A stretch of 64,000 nucleotides of DNA, taken from positions 21,162,001 through 21,226,000 of the forward strand of contig NC_072801.1 of the NCBI RefSeq assembly GCF_028583425.1, read 5' to 3'. Within the stretch, counting starts at the first letter, position 1; every line of letters begins with the position of its first letter. The position numbers and the translations under genes were made by a program. The DNA comes from Eublepharis macularius. Taxonomy: Eukaryota; Chordata; Lepidosauria; Squamata; Eublepharidae. A model generated the notes under the pieces. That model saw nothing but the letters and a program-made list of their open reading frames with translations. It was not told the DNA's origin and ran no database searches. Shown piece after piece: positions 38,348 to 49,829 of this stretch.

Positions 38348-41300
38348 CTGTGGAGGAGTTTGAAAGGGACAATGAGAATGTTTTCTCCCCAAGACCACAA
38401 CAGGCAAATAACATCTGGAATTTTTTTTTTAATCCGCATAAAATTTTCACATAAATTGAGCAAAATTTCCTGTCTTTTGTACCCAGGAGTTTGCCAATGC
38501 AACTTGCATGGAACTGGGTAGAACTTCTGCCAAAAAAGTGGCTTGGGTAAGTCTCACCTTCTCCAAGGTTCCTATTAGACCCTGTCTAGACATGCAGCAA
38601 AACGAGACTGCTGAATCCTGAGAGGTATAGTACATAGTTATCACTTCAAGCTACAGGTGGAGGAAGTTTTTATTCTAATGCTACCTTGCATACAAAACTT
38701 CTAGCATGTAGAAAACCTACAGTGTCAGGAGAAAGCAGAAAAGAGTCTCCTGACTGTACTAAGTTTGCTTGCATAGGAGTTGTATAGTCTTATTGTACAA
38801 CAGGTATACTATTAGACTATTTTCCAAAAACAGCCTATCTGCATCACTGATACCAAAAAACTGTTCAAACCCAACTTTTATTAAAATGTCAAAGGAATGA
38901 GGAAATCAGAAGGAGACTGAGACTTGGAAGAGCAGCTGTGAAGGAGCTAGATAAGATCCTTAAAGATAAAGATGTCTCCCTGGGAACCAAGATCAAGATA
39001 ATCCAAACAATGGTATTCCCCAACAGTGGGTACACTCCTGATACAGCTGAAGGCCAAAATGCTATCCTTGTCTGCATCACTGATACCAAAAACTGTTCAA
39101 ACCCAACTTTTATTAATGTTGGGTTTGATAATCCAAAGATAATCCAAACAATGGTATTCCCCATTGCCTTGTATGGATGTGAAAGTTGGACAGTCAAGAA
39201 AGCTGTCAGGAAGAAAATTGATTCATTTGAAATGTGGTGCTGGGGGAGTTTTGTGGATACCATGGATGGCCAAAAAGACAAGTAAGTGGGTACTAGATCA
39301 AATCAAGCCTGAATTCTCCCTAGACGCTAAAATGACAAAACTGAGGCTATTGTACTTTGGTCACATTATGAGAAGACAAGATTCTCTGGAAAAGTCAGTA
39401 ATGCTAGGAAAAGTGGAAGGCGGCAGGAAAAGAGGAAGACCTAAAACGAGATGGCTGGACTCAATAAAAGTAGTGACGTCCTCCAGTTTGCAGGATCTGA
39501 GCAAGTCTGTTAATGATAGGATGTTTTGGAGGTCTTTCATTCATAGGGTCACCATAGGTCGGAGGCGACTTGACAGCACATAACAAAGGACACACATCCA
39601 AATTGACTTCAGTGATAGACAGAGGTGAATAATGTTCAAATGACATGATTTGCCAAGGACAAGAGTTAAATTTCTCAGTGGTTTTGGAGCATAATTTGAT
39701 ACTCACCATCAATCATAAAACAGACAGCAGCACTCATAGCCTGCAAGAAATGAAATTTACTATTTAAAAAAACAACACTGTTTTCTTTTTTCAATGACTC
39801 ATTTGATGGTCAGAAGTTATGTTCTATACTATGCCTTATATAAATCTGCAGTGAGCATGTGGCTTAGTGTACTGTGGTATAACCACAAGGAATCAAATGA
39901 TTAACAGAGCAATCCTATGCAGTTATTCTACTCTACGTCTGGGGCATCAGTGAGCAAGCTGAACTCTTGTGCTCAAAGCACAGTAATGTTCAAAAGCTGG
40001 ACAGTAAACAGCAAAGCAAAATTGAGCAGTTACCTTATAAACAATCAAATGAAGCTCTTCATAAGCCTCCTCTGTGTTTACAAATATTTTGGGAAATCGG
40101 CATTTTGCTTCTGGATCATTGACATTCAGAGGTCCTGTGAGAAACCTTAAAGGGAAAAAGATGAGGCTTTTTATCCATAGTGAGACTTCAGACTTAAAGT
40201 CTCTGCCTCAAAAGGTCATTCATATTTGGTGGAAACCACCATGACCAAAACCCTCGTGTTATCCACCAGTATCTCTTTTGCCTTGCTTTTTACTCCAACC
40301 TTTGGTAAAGAGCCCTGGATTGCGTAGGCAAGTCAAAGGCCGAAGGAAGCAAAGCCAATGTTCTCTGGGTAACATCTTGTGAGCAAGGCATACTGACAAT
40401 ACAGTGAATGGGAAAGAGTTTACCTTCCATAGTGCTGAAGGTTTCCAGGCATTTCTGCATGTATTGGTGAATCCCTTCCTGCCAACTGAAACAAAAGGGA
40501 TGGTTAAAGACGCAGTTAAGAAAAACAGAATTCTTAAATGACATGACAGGAAACAAACGCGATTTGTCCCCCCCGCCCCCAGCAAGGACATGCCATATGA
40601 CTTACCTCTGGTTCTATATGCCTCGGAAACAGAGATGTGGTGAGATATTTGTATAAAATCCTCATGTCATCTTGCTCCAGTCCACTCCTGGTATCCAAAA
40701 GGAATAATTAAAGCACACACTGACAAAAACATTCAAAGGGATATTAGGTCATCATTATCTACCAGCCCACCTAACTCAGTATTGTCTTCCTGGAATGACA
40801 AGTGACCCTTGTGCAAAAGGTCTTTCCTAGCCCTGCCAGAAGGAGAAAAAAAAAAAACCTTTTAGGAGGAGATGCCAAGAATTGAACCCGAGATCCTTCT
40901 GCACATAATACTGAATGCAAATAGCCCATCCATCTTCACTGATGCATCATTAACTAAATTAATGACATATAAAGAAGTAATCTGAGATTAGACCCACAAA
41001 CTGCCAGTCTCTTGCCAGCCGCACAGGTCTTGTGTCTGAGAGCTAATGATGTGGATTTTCATCCCATACAGTCTTGTTTCAGCTTCTTTCCAGTCATAAG
41101 ACTGGTCCCCATGCTTGTAAATTGCAACGAAGAAAGCTAACCTTTGGCACGACAGAAACATCTGTTCTAAGTATCCAGTATCATCCCTCCGTATTGTCAC
41201 CATTCTCATCCTTAATATGTATTTCTTTCTATTTACCAAATTTTGGTAAAATATTTTAAATAAACAGTGCTTGACGGATATAAGGGATTTACTTCTGTAC

Positions 41301-44300
41301 AGTAAGAATACATTAAAAACATTAGCTATGAAGTATGGATAAGAATGGAGGAAAGGTAGCATAGTATAGCCTGATTTTGTCAGCTCTCACAAGCTAACAG
41401 TCAATGACATTAATCAATACAATTGTTAACAATTGTTAACATATCCAACTGGTGGAAAAGTACAAAGCCAGTTTCATATACTCTCCAGAATGTGCACAGG
41501 CATTCAGTAATACATAAAGGGAATTGTAAGTCTCAGTCTCTGCGGCTTATGCTTGCAGGAATCTGTGTTAAAGTCCACCTTAAATAAACATGCCAGAGTA
41601 TAGTGTCTTACAGTCTCTAGAATGCGCACAAGCATTCAACAACGCTTTATCAGATGACAGTCTTTGTAGCATACGCCTACATAAATCAACGTGTAACTTT
41701 GTAATAAGACAAGCCATGTCAAGCCACACCTACGGGTTTTGCCCGCATAGAATCTTCTCCCCGTTTCGTCCACTCGCTTCTTCCTAGGCATATTAATTCA
41801 TAACGTTTATCTTCAAGCACCCCACCATGTTGGTTAGCTCAGGACGGTCGGACTTCAAGGAAGACTGCAGAGGAAGGCAACAGCACACCACCTCTGCTTC
41901 TCATTTGCCTTGAAAGCCCCTTGCGGGGGTTGCCAGGAGTCGGTTGCAACTTGATGGCATATATGTATACGGGAATACAAATAAATCTTATCGAATCCAA
42001 AGCTTTGTACTAGCTTTCACGTACAAGTTTTTGGAAGCAAAAAAACACCCCAGATCAAATGAGGATAATGTTTGATATAAGCAGATCATGGTACTTAATG
42101 TGGTCTAGACTCTTAGGGGTGGGGGGACCCTATTTGAATCCTTTAAAATCTAGTATATAGTGTTATGATTTTAAAAAAATATTTTATGCAGCCAGTTGTA
42201 GATTTCTTCTTGCTTTACATTCTAAGTGCATTCTCTCTCAGCTTCTTAATCGCTTTGTGAATAGGAAACTCTTGAATCTTCTCCTCTCAAATGAAACCAG
42301 ACACCTGCTGCAGCTGTGCCATGTCAGTAAACTCCCTGAAATGAAACACAGCTGAAGAGGAGCGCTTGGGTTTAAAATTACATTGATGCTGCAGACTGGT
42401 AGATACTTCTTTGTTTCCGTTTTAAAAACACGACGTTTTCTCTCAATGAAGTCATGACTAGCCAAAGAGCCTCTGATTGACTGAAAAACATGTGCCTCCT
42501 CTCTCAGTTGTCTGGGGTTGTGTGTGTGTCTGCTTATTTTGTACTTTTACAGTTATAAATGCTGAAGAATGATTGTAGGCGTTTGGTCAAGGGACTGAGC
42601 ATCACCAATATGTTGAGAGATTAATAGTGTTAAAAGGCAGTGCCCTCCCCTTTCCTGCACAAGACTTTGTTGCTTGTTGTTATACTCTAGTGACACATAC
42701 ATGCTAGAAATTCACCTAGCTCTGGGAATTCACCTTTTTACAGAAACTTTCAGTATGTCCTTAACAAGGAGTTGCATCTCCTTAATAAGGAGTCAAAAAC
42801 CTTTATTTTATGCATTGCACAAAGAAATCATTTGGGGACAGAAGTCTCCAAGGGCATTAAATCTTCCTCAGCTATAACATGGACCAAAAAAGAGCACTCT
42901 TAGTTGCAAAAGTCTAGGGCCTAGAAGAGATTGGTGTGCTGATCAGGAAGCAAGATGGCACAGTTTCTTCCCCATCCCAGATACACTGAAGTTGCTCTGA
43001 AGCCACCATCCCCTCCCCAAAACTGACCATGGGACAGGCCATGATACTGGAGGATTTATAACTTACACTCTGTATATACTTATGTTTCTGATAAGGTAGT
43101 CTTCATTTTACAATCTTCGGCCCTAACTCTCTAACACACACACAAAACAAGGGTGATCCGGAGGCTATGTGTCAAAATTAATACACCAGATAAAAAGGCC
43201 CTTGATTAAAAGATTTCGCAGCCTTGGTTGGAAGCATTTTCTTAGAGATAACTTCAGGCAAACACTAGCTTTCCTTTAATGTAATTTAGTCCACAGAAAT
43301 ACAGATCTGGTCCATCCTGCAGTGTCTACAGATCAAAAGCAGAATTTACCTGCTCAATTCATATTGGAACAAAGAAATTGTTATATATAGCTCTTAAAAT
43401 AAGCTAATGTTTATGGCAACACAAACTCAAGAGCATCCTAACAGAACATTTTGCACATTTTAAAGGTAAAATGATTACACGGGAGGGGTTTGATGTGTGC
43501 AAGGAATGTGTGCATGTATGTGTTCAATCTCCCACTGTGATCTGTGTGTGGTAGGGCTGTATGCTCAAGCTCCAAACATGTTCTGGTGCCTCACCATGTG
43601 TGTACAGCAGCCATCTGTTTAAAACATCTCTCATATTTGCCCCAGCACCTACCAGATGAGCTGGTCATTGTAGAGAAAGGCTGTATATTTGACAATGCTC
43701 AGGCTTTCTTCCATCTTGTTGATGAACGACTGAATTCTCAAGTAAGTCATTTTATCCAATGGAAAGAAGCTGATTCCACAAAAAACGTCTAGCAAGTCAC
43801 ATGACTGTAAATGAAGGGTCTGCAGGTACTGGAGGGATTAACACAGGGAAACAATGTTAAATGGCAGCCTTGAAGCTGCAAGGCAGCCTGTAAGTAAGAG
43901 TCTCTCTAAACGAGACATCTGACACGTGAAGAACTCATGTTGGGAGATGCAATGTTAGCCAGGGAAGGGTAGTTTAAAAAGACAGAGTGGTGGCAGGGCA
44001 AAAACTTTGCTATACACTGGAGCTGTGTGAAGGGGTGTAAAATGCCAAAAGGGAAACGTCAGCCCTTTATAACCTCTCCAGGTCCAAGCCTGGCTCTGAA
44101 AGGCAGCTCCAGCCCATTTCCATTCCTTGCTACTCTCTGGTTTCAATCCCACAGTTTTAGACTGGAAAGGTGAAACTGACAGAGCGTTCGGGGAGGCGAT
44201 GAAATTAACAAACACTCTGAAGAGCACTCTCTGCCAGCTGTCTTTTAAAACTACACTTCCTGGCTAACATTGCATCTCCCTACACTTGACTAACACACCC

Positions 44301-47300
44301 CGAGGCGTCTCGTGTACAGAGACTCTTGAGTGCACAGCCAATCTCAACTGACTTCCACAACAGATATTATAACTGGTATGTTTTCCTGCATGACAGTGCC
44401 TCACAATTTGCATCAGCATTCTTAGAAAGGCTAAACTACAGTAGTGGATATGCTCCTGATTGCAAGGGCTCATTGTTAATTTCCATTGTGAAAAGTATTC
44501 TCTGATTGACAACATTCTTCTTTAAACCTACATTTAAAAACAAACAGCAAACAAATGTAACATAACTCAAATTTAGCAGCCTCTTCTAAAGACTATTAAA
44601 CTTACCCGATGGAAAAATTTCTCTAATCTCTCTTTTAGAACTTTAACACCTCCATCTTCCATGGCTTTTCGGAAAGTGCCGTTAAAAAGCTAAAAATAAG
44701 GACACAATTGTGAGCTGGCAAAACTGGTGTCATCCTGTGCACCAAATTCTGATTTGTAGGCTGCTACTGTGCTTAAGATTTTGGTTCTGTTCTATTATAA
44801 CTCACATATTTATTAAATGAGTGATATCAGAGTCATGCAACTGGTTACAGAAAATATAAAAATAAAAACCTCTCACTGGCAAGTTGCCCCAAATTCTTAT
44901 TTTAAAAGACTGGACCCCAATCCTTACATGGTACTGGGTACAGCATTAATAACTTTAAAAGTAATTCACTTGCCACTCTAAACAATAGTCCTAATAGTTT
45001 ATGGGTCAAATATTACACATTTAATGTAAGAGATTCAAGTACTACTATTTTTTACATACCCAAGAAAGCTTTCAACTTATTTCTTGAGCAATACCTTCTT
45101 TGCCAGACAGCAAGAACCACTGAAATGATGAATATTTTCCAATGCAGTTTATGATACAGAATTTGGGAGGAACTGACAAGTCAAAGCTTGCCGAGCATGC
45201 AAAAATCATTGGTTGCGCCTAAACTTTGGAGCTTAATGAACATCTCAATAGGGACTCAAGTAGACAACAATCAAGAGGATTATTTAGGATATTTACACTA
45301 TCCTAAAGTCATATCTAGTGGACAGACAGTCTGCTGCAACTGATCACTTTTTTAAAAAAAATGTATTTGATCTTCACTGAAGTTTATCAGGGTCGCCAAG
45401 GCTTTAAAAACATATTCAGGATCAGCACTTGAAGTGCTTGTTGGCCAAACTTCGGATGAGAAGGGTGCTCTATAAAGTCAGATCAGGTTTCATTATGGAG
45501 ATGTGAACATCTCTTCACCCACCCCAACGTAAGTGAAAAGGAACAGAAAAAAAATCACACCACTCTTACCTTGTACATGTTGTAACACTGCTGTAACACT
45601 GAACTATAAACTTTGTCCTGTGAAATATCGTGAAAGAAAGAGTCACAACAATCGTACAGCTATTTTTGTATTATGACATATGCATAGGAGAGCTACACCT
45701 CTATTTTTGTGGCTATGCAGTATGTCAATAGCCTTGATTTGTAAACATGGAGCGCATGGGCAGATTCTTCAAATATCCTATTGGAAATCTTCATTTGATC
45801 CCACAGAGAAATTACCTTGCACCTCAATAGAAATGCCTAGCAGCATGTATCTTGGCTGTTACGCTTACCATAAAAAATACTTGGTGGGGGGACACTGATG
45901 ATCAATACTAAGTTGTTATCTAAACATGGTTAACATTTACTCACAGAACTGTGTTAAGGAAGTATGTTCTTGTTTGTAGTCTGCATTCAGATTTAGATAA
46001 CTCCCTCCTCATTGTAACAAAGATGCTGCACCCCCCCCCCCCACGATGGTTATTAAACAATATTTTAATCTAAATTAATTGTATCTTCCATATAACAACT
46101 TTTGTAAATACAGCTCCATGATAACAATACTCCCATTTCCCCACCATCTGTTATCTAAACGAGGCTGCATTTGTTTGACCATATCAAAACGGAATGTCTG
46201 CCATTGTTTTCTTCATTATTTACCATTGAAATATCTAGAATATAGAAGCTGATCCTTACCAGTAATTCTTCTTCTTGATACTCAACGGTTGGTTTGCCAT
46301 CTTTGTGTTTTCCTATTACAGGATTTCGTACAACCTTGGAAATGGAACAAATGAGAATTATTTGTTTGTTCAGCTGGTACTCATTTCTCTACAGGTCGCA
46401 AAGTGATAACACAACAAGGAAATTCAAATACAAGAAAATATAAACATTAAATCCTAACAGTCCAAATTTAAACTTCATTTAAATGGGAAAGTAAATCCAC
46501 TGGAGCTCGTGCAGAATTGGAGCCCACGTCATTTAACACCGGTTCTGTCACTAACTGAGCAAACCAGTGTGGTGTAATGGTTAGAGTGTTGGACTAGGAT
46601 CTGGGACACCCAGATTCACACTCCCAGTCTTGCCAAGTGACCTGGGACCAGTCATACTCTCTCAGCCTGCCCTACCCTGCAGAGAGCTAGTTGTGAGGAT
46701 ACAAAGAGAGCTACTTGTGAGGATGCTGCTATGTTCAATTGTACTGTTGCACTATTTGTTATTAACTGTATTGCCGCCATCACGAAAAAGAGTGCTGCTA
46801 TTTTTAATATTTTTGTATGATGCTTTTAAATGTTTTATGTGGAATGTTTTAAATGTTCTTGATGCTGTTATCCGCCCTGAGCCTGCTCACGGGGAGGGTG
46901 GAATACAAATACAATAAAATAAAATAATACACAAAAGAAGAAAGGAAAACGATTTAAGACATTTTTGGTCCCTATTGGGGAGAAAGTTTCAGGTGGGTAG
47001 CTGTGCTAGTCTGCCATAGATCAGCAGGCTTTAAGTCCAATGGCACCTTAGAGACCAACAAGATTCTCAGGGTATAAATATCTGAGAGTCAAAGCTCCCT
47101 TCTTCAGATTGGGGAGAAAGGTGAGGAATGAAAGAAGTAAATAAATAATTTGGGGGGAAAATTAAAGCCACCCTAAGGCTTTATCAAAACATTTAGCCAA
47201 AGAATGCAAATCAATAGACAAATCTTTTCTTAAAAAGGAGTTCTGATTCGGAATATTTTGTCCCCTATCAGCACAGAATTTCATGATCACTCCAGAATAT

Positions 47301-49412
47301 CCGGATCAGCTTTAAGAAGTTCCTATAGAAAGGCTTAACAAAATAATGTCCTTCATTTGTGTATATGTACCATAACCATCCAGAAATTTTCTTCAGGTTC
47401 ATTGAAGAACTGTCTGTTCTTCTGGGTATGCAAGGATTTTGCAGGTTTCAAAGGACTAAATGTCCTGAAGAGGAGAAAAAAAACAGTATGAATGGACACA
47501 AACATCAGCAAACATTTTGTTAATAACAAAATGCTGGATCATAATAATAAAGTGCTGGATAATCTAGATGGAGACCTACCTATGCTAGGCTGTGTTCTAA
47601 ACTTTTTGTTTTGTTAAGCAGTTAGTAAATTTCAGGTACTATACAAATAAGTGATTATGCACTGCACCAACACGACAAAATTTGGTACCTTGTGAACTGG
47701 ACAATGGCTTCACACAATCCAACACTTCTGATTTTTTCATTTTTTTCTACTTCATTTGGATAATAAAAAAGAATCTTCTTTTCTTCCTGAAATTAGAAAT
47801 GTGAAGAATGGGCCATTAACAACCCACACAGACAGCGAGAGCACTTGCAAATTTGTCTGAATGGCCTAAGATGCTACACTCATCTTCCACAGCATCCTTC
47901 AACAGAAAATTGTTTCTTCCTCCCCCCCTCTCCACTCCCCCGGAACGCTGAGTCTCTCTACACAAGACATCTTACACGAGGATGCTCAAGTAACTTACTT
48001 TCTGCGTGGTCTTATATTCAAGTGTACTCTGTTTCCCTAGCAATGCATGTGTATCCACAACGAGACAGCAAGTGTAAGATCTTTCACTTATGTGCCCCGT
48101 GTACGATGTCTTGTGTAGAGAGACTCCCAGTGGGAGGAGGGTTGGGTGATAAGAGAGATTCAAAACGGTTATTAAAACCAGAGGTCATTTTGTAGAAAAA
48201 GAGCGGGAGGAACTCATTAGCAAAACTCATTAGCATTTGCCACGCCCCCTGACAGCACCAGTGTCATTAGCATAACTGATTTGCATATGCCACGCCCCTG
48301 ACAGCACCTATCCTGGCTGTTATGGTCCCAATCCTGGCCATTCAGGGCTGAAATTGGGCCCAAAATGGCAAAAAAGGGCTGAAAGTGGCCGAAAGGGGCC
48401 CAAAATAGTCAGGATCGGGCCACTGCTGAGCAGGAAAGTGATCCACCACCCATCAGAGGCCTGATCCGGGCCGTTTCAGCTCCAATCCAGGCCATAGGCC
48501 CGAATGGCCAAGAGTCAGGTAGGCGGGGGCCACCTGACATGTGACCTCTTTGGGAAACTGCTCCTGTGCGTTCCCCCTCAAAATGAGCCCTGATTAAAAC
48601 TGTTGTTATCGCTGCTATGAATGCCTTGACTGTAGATTTTACATAATTCAATTAATCCATCCCACCACCATGCAACAGCTGCAACAGTGCAGAGTTTTCC
48701 TAGGGGGAGGAATGGAGGGAGAGCTGAAAATGGAAGGGGGAGATGATAAAGGTTGGCTGGCTGGCTGGCTGGGGAGTGGGAACGAGAGAAAGAACCAGGA
48801 AAGGGGGAGAAACTGTGATGAGCTTTCAGGCAAGGAAAGGAGGAAATCGTAGGGGAGGAGGGACGAGAAGGCCCTGCTTGCGCGCCTGCACGCGGGCACT
48901 GCATTAGCCTGTTTCACCAGGAATCTTTGCTGTAGGATTCTCAGGCTTCATTTTGCAACCATCCTCTGCAATCCCACTTTGCTGAGCACAAAAAGGCGCC
49001 ACCCTATTTGTAACCCGCCTTGTCGCAGAGAGAGAGGCGGCCTTGTCAGCGAAGCTGGCCAACGAAGAGGCGTGCGCTGCATATCATTTGATTCGGAAGA
49101 GCCGCTTTGGGCAGGAAGCGCCGCGGCTCCCGCAGCTTCGCCCATCGCCGCATCTGGCTTCTCGGCCCCTCCGCGGGGACCGGCCAACCCCCAGCTCGCG
49201 GGGCTTTGCGGCCCTCGCTTTTCTCGCCCGCGGGCGGAATAAGCAACGGCGCAGCCGGCGAGGGAGGGAGGCGGCCCGGTCTCCCTGCAAGGCCCGCGGC
49301 CGCCGCTTACCTCTCCTTCCCTGGGTCCCAGCCTCGGGTTGTAGATGAAGAAGTTGAGCAAGGCCGGCGCCAGCGGCTTCTCCGGCCCGCCTGCCCCCGC
49401 CGCCGCCGCCAT
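32916..49412 (-). CDS. CCZ1: CCZ1, vacuolar/lysosomal trafficking protein (complete, 15 coding exons)
   Basis: CCZ1 pairs with MON1A/B as the guanine-nucleotide exchange factor that loads Rab7 on late endosomes and autophagosomes. The exons in transcript order are 49412-49311, 47786-47689, 47464-47371, 46334-46260, 45617-45570, 44689-44606, 43828-43653, 40687-40606, 40485-40424, 40145-40034, 39740-39707, 38347-38230, 34788-34630, 34390-34263, 32971-32916. They sum to 1428 nt, i.e. 475 aa plus stop, against 482 aa for human. Every junction is GT-AG and in phase. The protein starts MAAAAGAGGPEK and ends ATQFNNIFFLD, and identity to human is very high over exons 2-15 (for example VVGKKSD/IVGKKSD, ILGDINSDFTR). 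The family is built of longin-type domains. An upstream in-frame ATG at 49451 has a poor context; the chosen ATG has A at -3 and G at +4. Confidence 0.97.
32972..34262. other. CCZ1 intron 14
   Basis: AT-rich intron with no recognised element. Confidence 0.5.
34789..38229. other. CCZ1 intron 12
   Basis: It holds a minus-oriented S1 SINE (35112-35333) and an A run (about 35469-35488) followed by a G run. The rest (35490-38229) is unassigned; I looked for coding exons on both strands and saw none. Confidence 0.5.
35112..35333 (-). repeat. tRNA-derived SINE, family S1 (near full length, minus)
   Basis: Read on the minus strand it starts with gtggttagagtgttggacta, then ggatctgggtgacccagt and a body with gcccaaggtcacccagg in reverse. 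It ends in a gtttatt-type A/T tail. This is one of the best S1 copies here. Confidence 0.8.
38838..39590 (+). mobile_element. BovB/RTE LINE 3' fragment with internal patchwork duplication
   Basis: It encodes the C-terminal end of BovB ORF2: MVFPIALYGCESWTVKK, then KLRLLYFGHIMRRQDSLEKS, MLGKVEGGRKRGRPKTRWLD and VTIGRRRLDS. It ends gtcggaggcgacttgacagc. The coding part is interrupted by about 120 bp (39020-39140). That insert includes a second copy of the left flank (ctgcatcactgataccaaaa) and ends in a repeat of ataatccaaacaatggtatt. BovB is horizontally transferred and abundant in squamates. It lies in CCZ1 intron 11, antisense to the gene. Confidence 0.85.
39707..40687 (-). CDS. CCZ1: CCZ1 exons 8-11, including a 34-nt microexon
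   Basis: Exon 8 (40687-40606) encodes GLEQDDMRILYKYLTTSLF and RHIEPE. Exon 9 (40485-40424) encodes LAGRDSPIHAEMPGNLQHYG. Exon 10 (40145-40034) encodes FLTGPLN and EELHLIVYK. Exon 11 (39740-39707) is only 34 nt and encodes AMSAAVCFMID. Without it the reading frame would shift, so it must be included. Its sites are tgcag and gtgagt. Confidence 0.94.
40765..40915 (-). repeat. tRNA-derived SINE, family S2 (minus)
   Basis: It starts with ctaactcagtattgtcttcc (S2 3' end in reverse) and ends with gaattgaacccgagatcctt (B-box region in reverse). A short A run lies inside. Confidence 0.65.
41845..41962 (+). repeat. BovB-tailed SINE fragment
   Basis: aggaaggcaacagcacacca, then ccttgcgggggttgcc and aggagtcggttgcaacttga form the 3' part shared by Sauria-type SINEs and BovB. 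The promoter head is missing. Confidence 0.6.
43653..45617 (-). CDS. CCZ1: CCZ1 exons 5-7
   Basis: Exon 5 (45617-45570, 48 nt) encodes DKVYSSVLQQCYNMYK. Exon 6 (44689-44606) encodes LFNGTFRKAMEDGGVKVLKE and RLEKFFHR. Exon 7 (43828-43653) encodes YLQTLHLQSCDLLDVF and FLYNDQLIW. All join in phase and follow the human protein nearly residue for residue. Confidence 0.95.
43898..44325. mobile_element. Long-TIR DNA element M4, copy 1
   Basis: The ends are GAGTCTCTCTAAACGAGAC and, in inverse, GAGTCTCTGTACACGAGAC. The inverted homology continues inward for about 90 bp, including gggagatgcaatgttagcca on both sides and a shared agtttaaaa..gacag block. No target duplication is obvious. The interior has no coding sequence. 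It lies in CCZ1 intron 6. Confidence 0.75.
44690..45569. other. CCZ1 intron 5
   Basis: No recognised element. Confidence 0.5.
45618..46259. other. CCZ1 intron 4
   Basis: Contains a poly-C run (about 46031-46042). Otherwise unassigned. Confidence 0.5.
46260..49412 (-). CDS. CCZ1: CCZ1 exons 1-4: N-terminal longin region
   Basis: Exon 1 gives an Ala/Gly-rich start followed by LLNFFIYNPRLGPREGE. Exon 2 gives KILFYYPNEVEKNEKIRSVG and CEAIVQFT. Exon 3 gives FSPLKPAKSLHTQKNRQFF and ENFWMVM. Exon 4 gives VVRNPVIGKHKDGKPTVEYQ. The strand-helix pattern (FFIYNP..ILFYYP..CEAIVQF..FWMVMVV) is that of the first longin domain, which in the complex pairs with MON1 to bind Rab7. Confidence 0.95.
46566..46690 (+). 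repeat. tRNA-derived SINE, family S1 (head part)
   Basis: gtgtggtgtaatggttagag, then tgttggactaggatctggg and a diverged B-box. It is cut short, with a LINE tail starting just after it. Confidence 0.7.
46700..46930 (+). mobile_element. L2-like LINE 3' end
   Basis: It ends ccgccctgagcctgctcacg, then gggagggtggaatacaaat and an (aataa)n tail, closely matching the 3' end of the LINE at 16505-17765. No coding part remains. It lies in CCZ1 intron 3, antisense to the gene. Confidence 0.75.
46993..47108 (-). repeat. Family B PLE-type tail (solo)
   Basis: gtagctgtgctagtctgcc at one end, then ccttagagaccaacaagatt and tcaaagctcccttcttcaga. On the minus strand CUGAAGA and stem II (GGGAG/CUCUC) are present but the GAAA box is lost. 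Confidence 0.7.
47950..48126. mobile_element. Long-TIR DNA element M4, copy 2 (short, palindromic)
   Basis: The ends are GAGTCTCTCTACACAAGAC and its inverse, pairing for about 30 bp. They are related to the ends of the element at 43898. At 177 bp it is an internally deleted relative. It lies in CCZ1 intron 1, 52 bp left of the M1 MITE. Confidence 0.75.
48179..48592 (-). mobile_element. hAT-like MITE, family M1, copy 3 (perfect TSD)
   Basis: A 414-bp minus-oriented copy of the elements at 8691 and 22930. On the plus strand it runs from CAGAGGTCATTTTG to AAAATGAGCCCTG. A perfect 8-bp duplication, attaaaac, lies at 48171-48178 and 48593-48600. It lies in CCZ1 intron 1. Confidence 0.9.
48601..48980. 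other. CCZ1 intron 1 near the CpG island, with (GGCT)n
   Basis: It contains a short ggctggctggctggctgg run (about 48753-48771) and a purine-rich plus strand. No gene is seen. Confidence 0.5.
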
Positions 49413-49770
49413 CCTGGGCCTGAAGGGAAAGCGCCTGGGGCCGCCGACCACCGAGGCCGCCCGGCACCATCGGGGAGCAGCAGCAGCACCAACCGGGCCG
49501 GTGCCGAACGACCGCTTCCCCGGCCGCCGCCGCCGCTCCTCGTCCTGCCGGCACTTCCTTCTCCGCCCCGGAAGGGAAGCGGCTGGCGACTACGGGGCTC
49601 GGGCCTGCCTCCTCGAGGAAGCCGCAGTCGCCGCTCCCCTTTCCCCTCACCCGGGCGCCCCGAGCGAGAGAGGCGGTGTGGCGGCCTCTGAGGGAGAAGC
49701 GAAGGCTGGGGGTAGGCCTCAGCTCTGCCCCGGCCGGAAGGGCCTGCTGGGGCGGGAAGGGGGAGAGAAG
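48980..49770 (-). promoter_or_regulatory. CpG island at the CCZ1 5' end
   Basis: GC and CpG density jump sharply here compared with the AT-rich flanks, and CCZ1 exon 1 sits inside (49311-49412). This is the usual housekeeping-type promoter. I see no TATA box near the start. No divergent gene is evident on the plus strand, although such islands often fire both ways. Confidence 0.85.
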
Positions 49771-49829
49771 CGCTCGAGTCAGACGCGGCTGTCTAGTCAG
49801 GCGGGTCTTTATGCGGCACACAACATCTC

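Larger units (their letters stand above)
40688..43652. other. CCZ1 intron 7
   Basis: It contains an S2 SINE (40765-40915) and a BovB-tail SINE fragment (41845-41962). The stretch 41965-43652 shows nothing I can assign. Confidence 0.5.
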
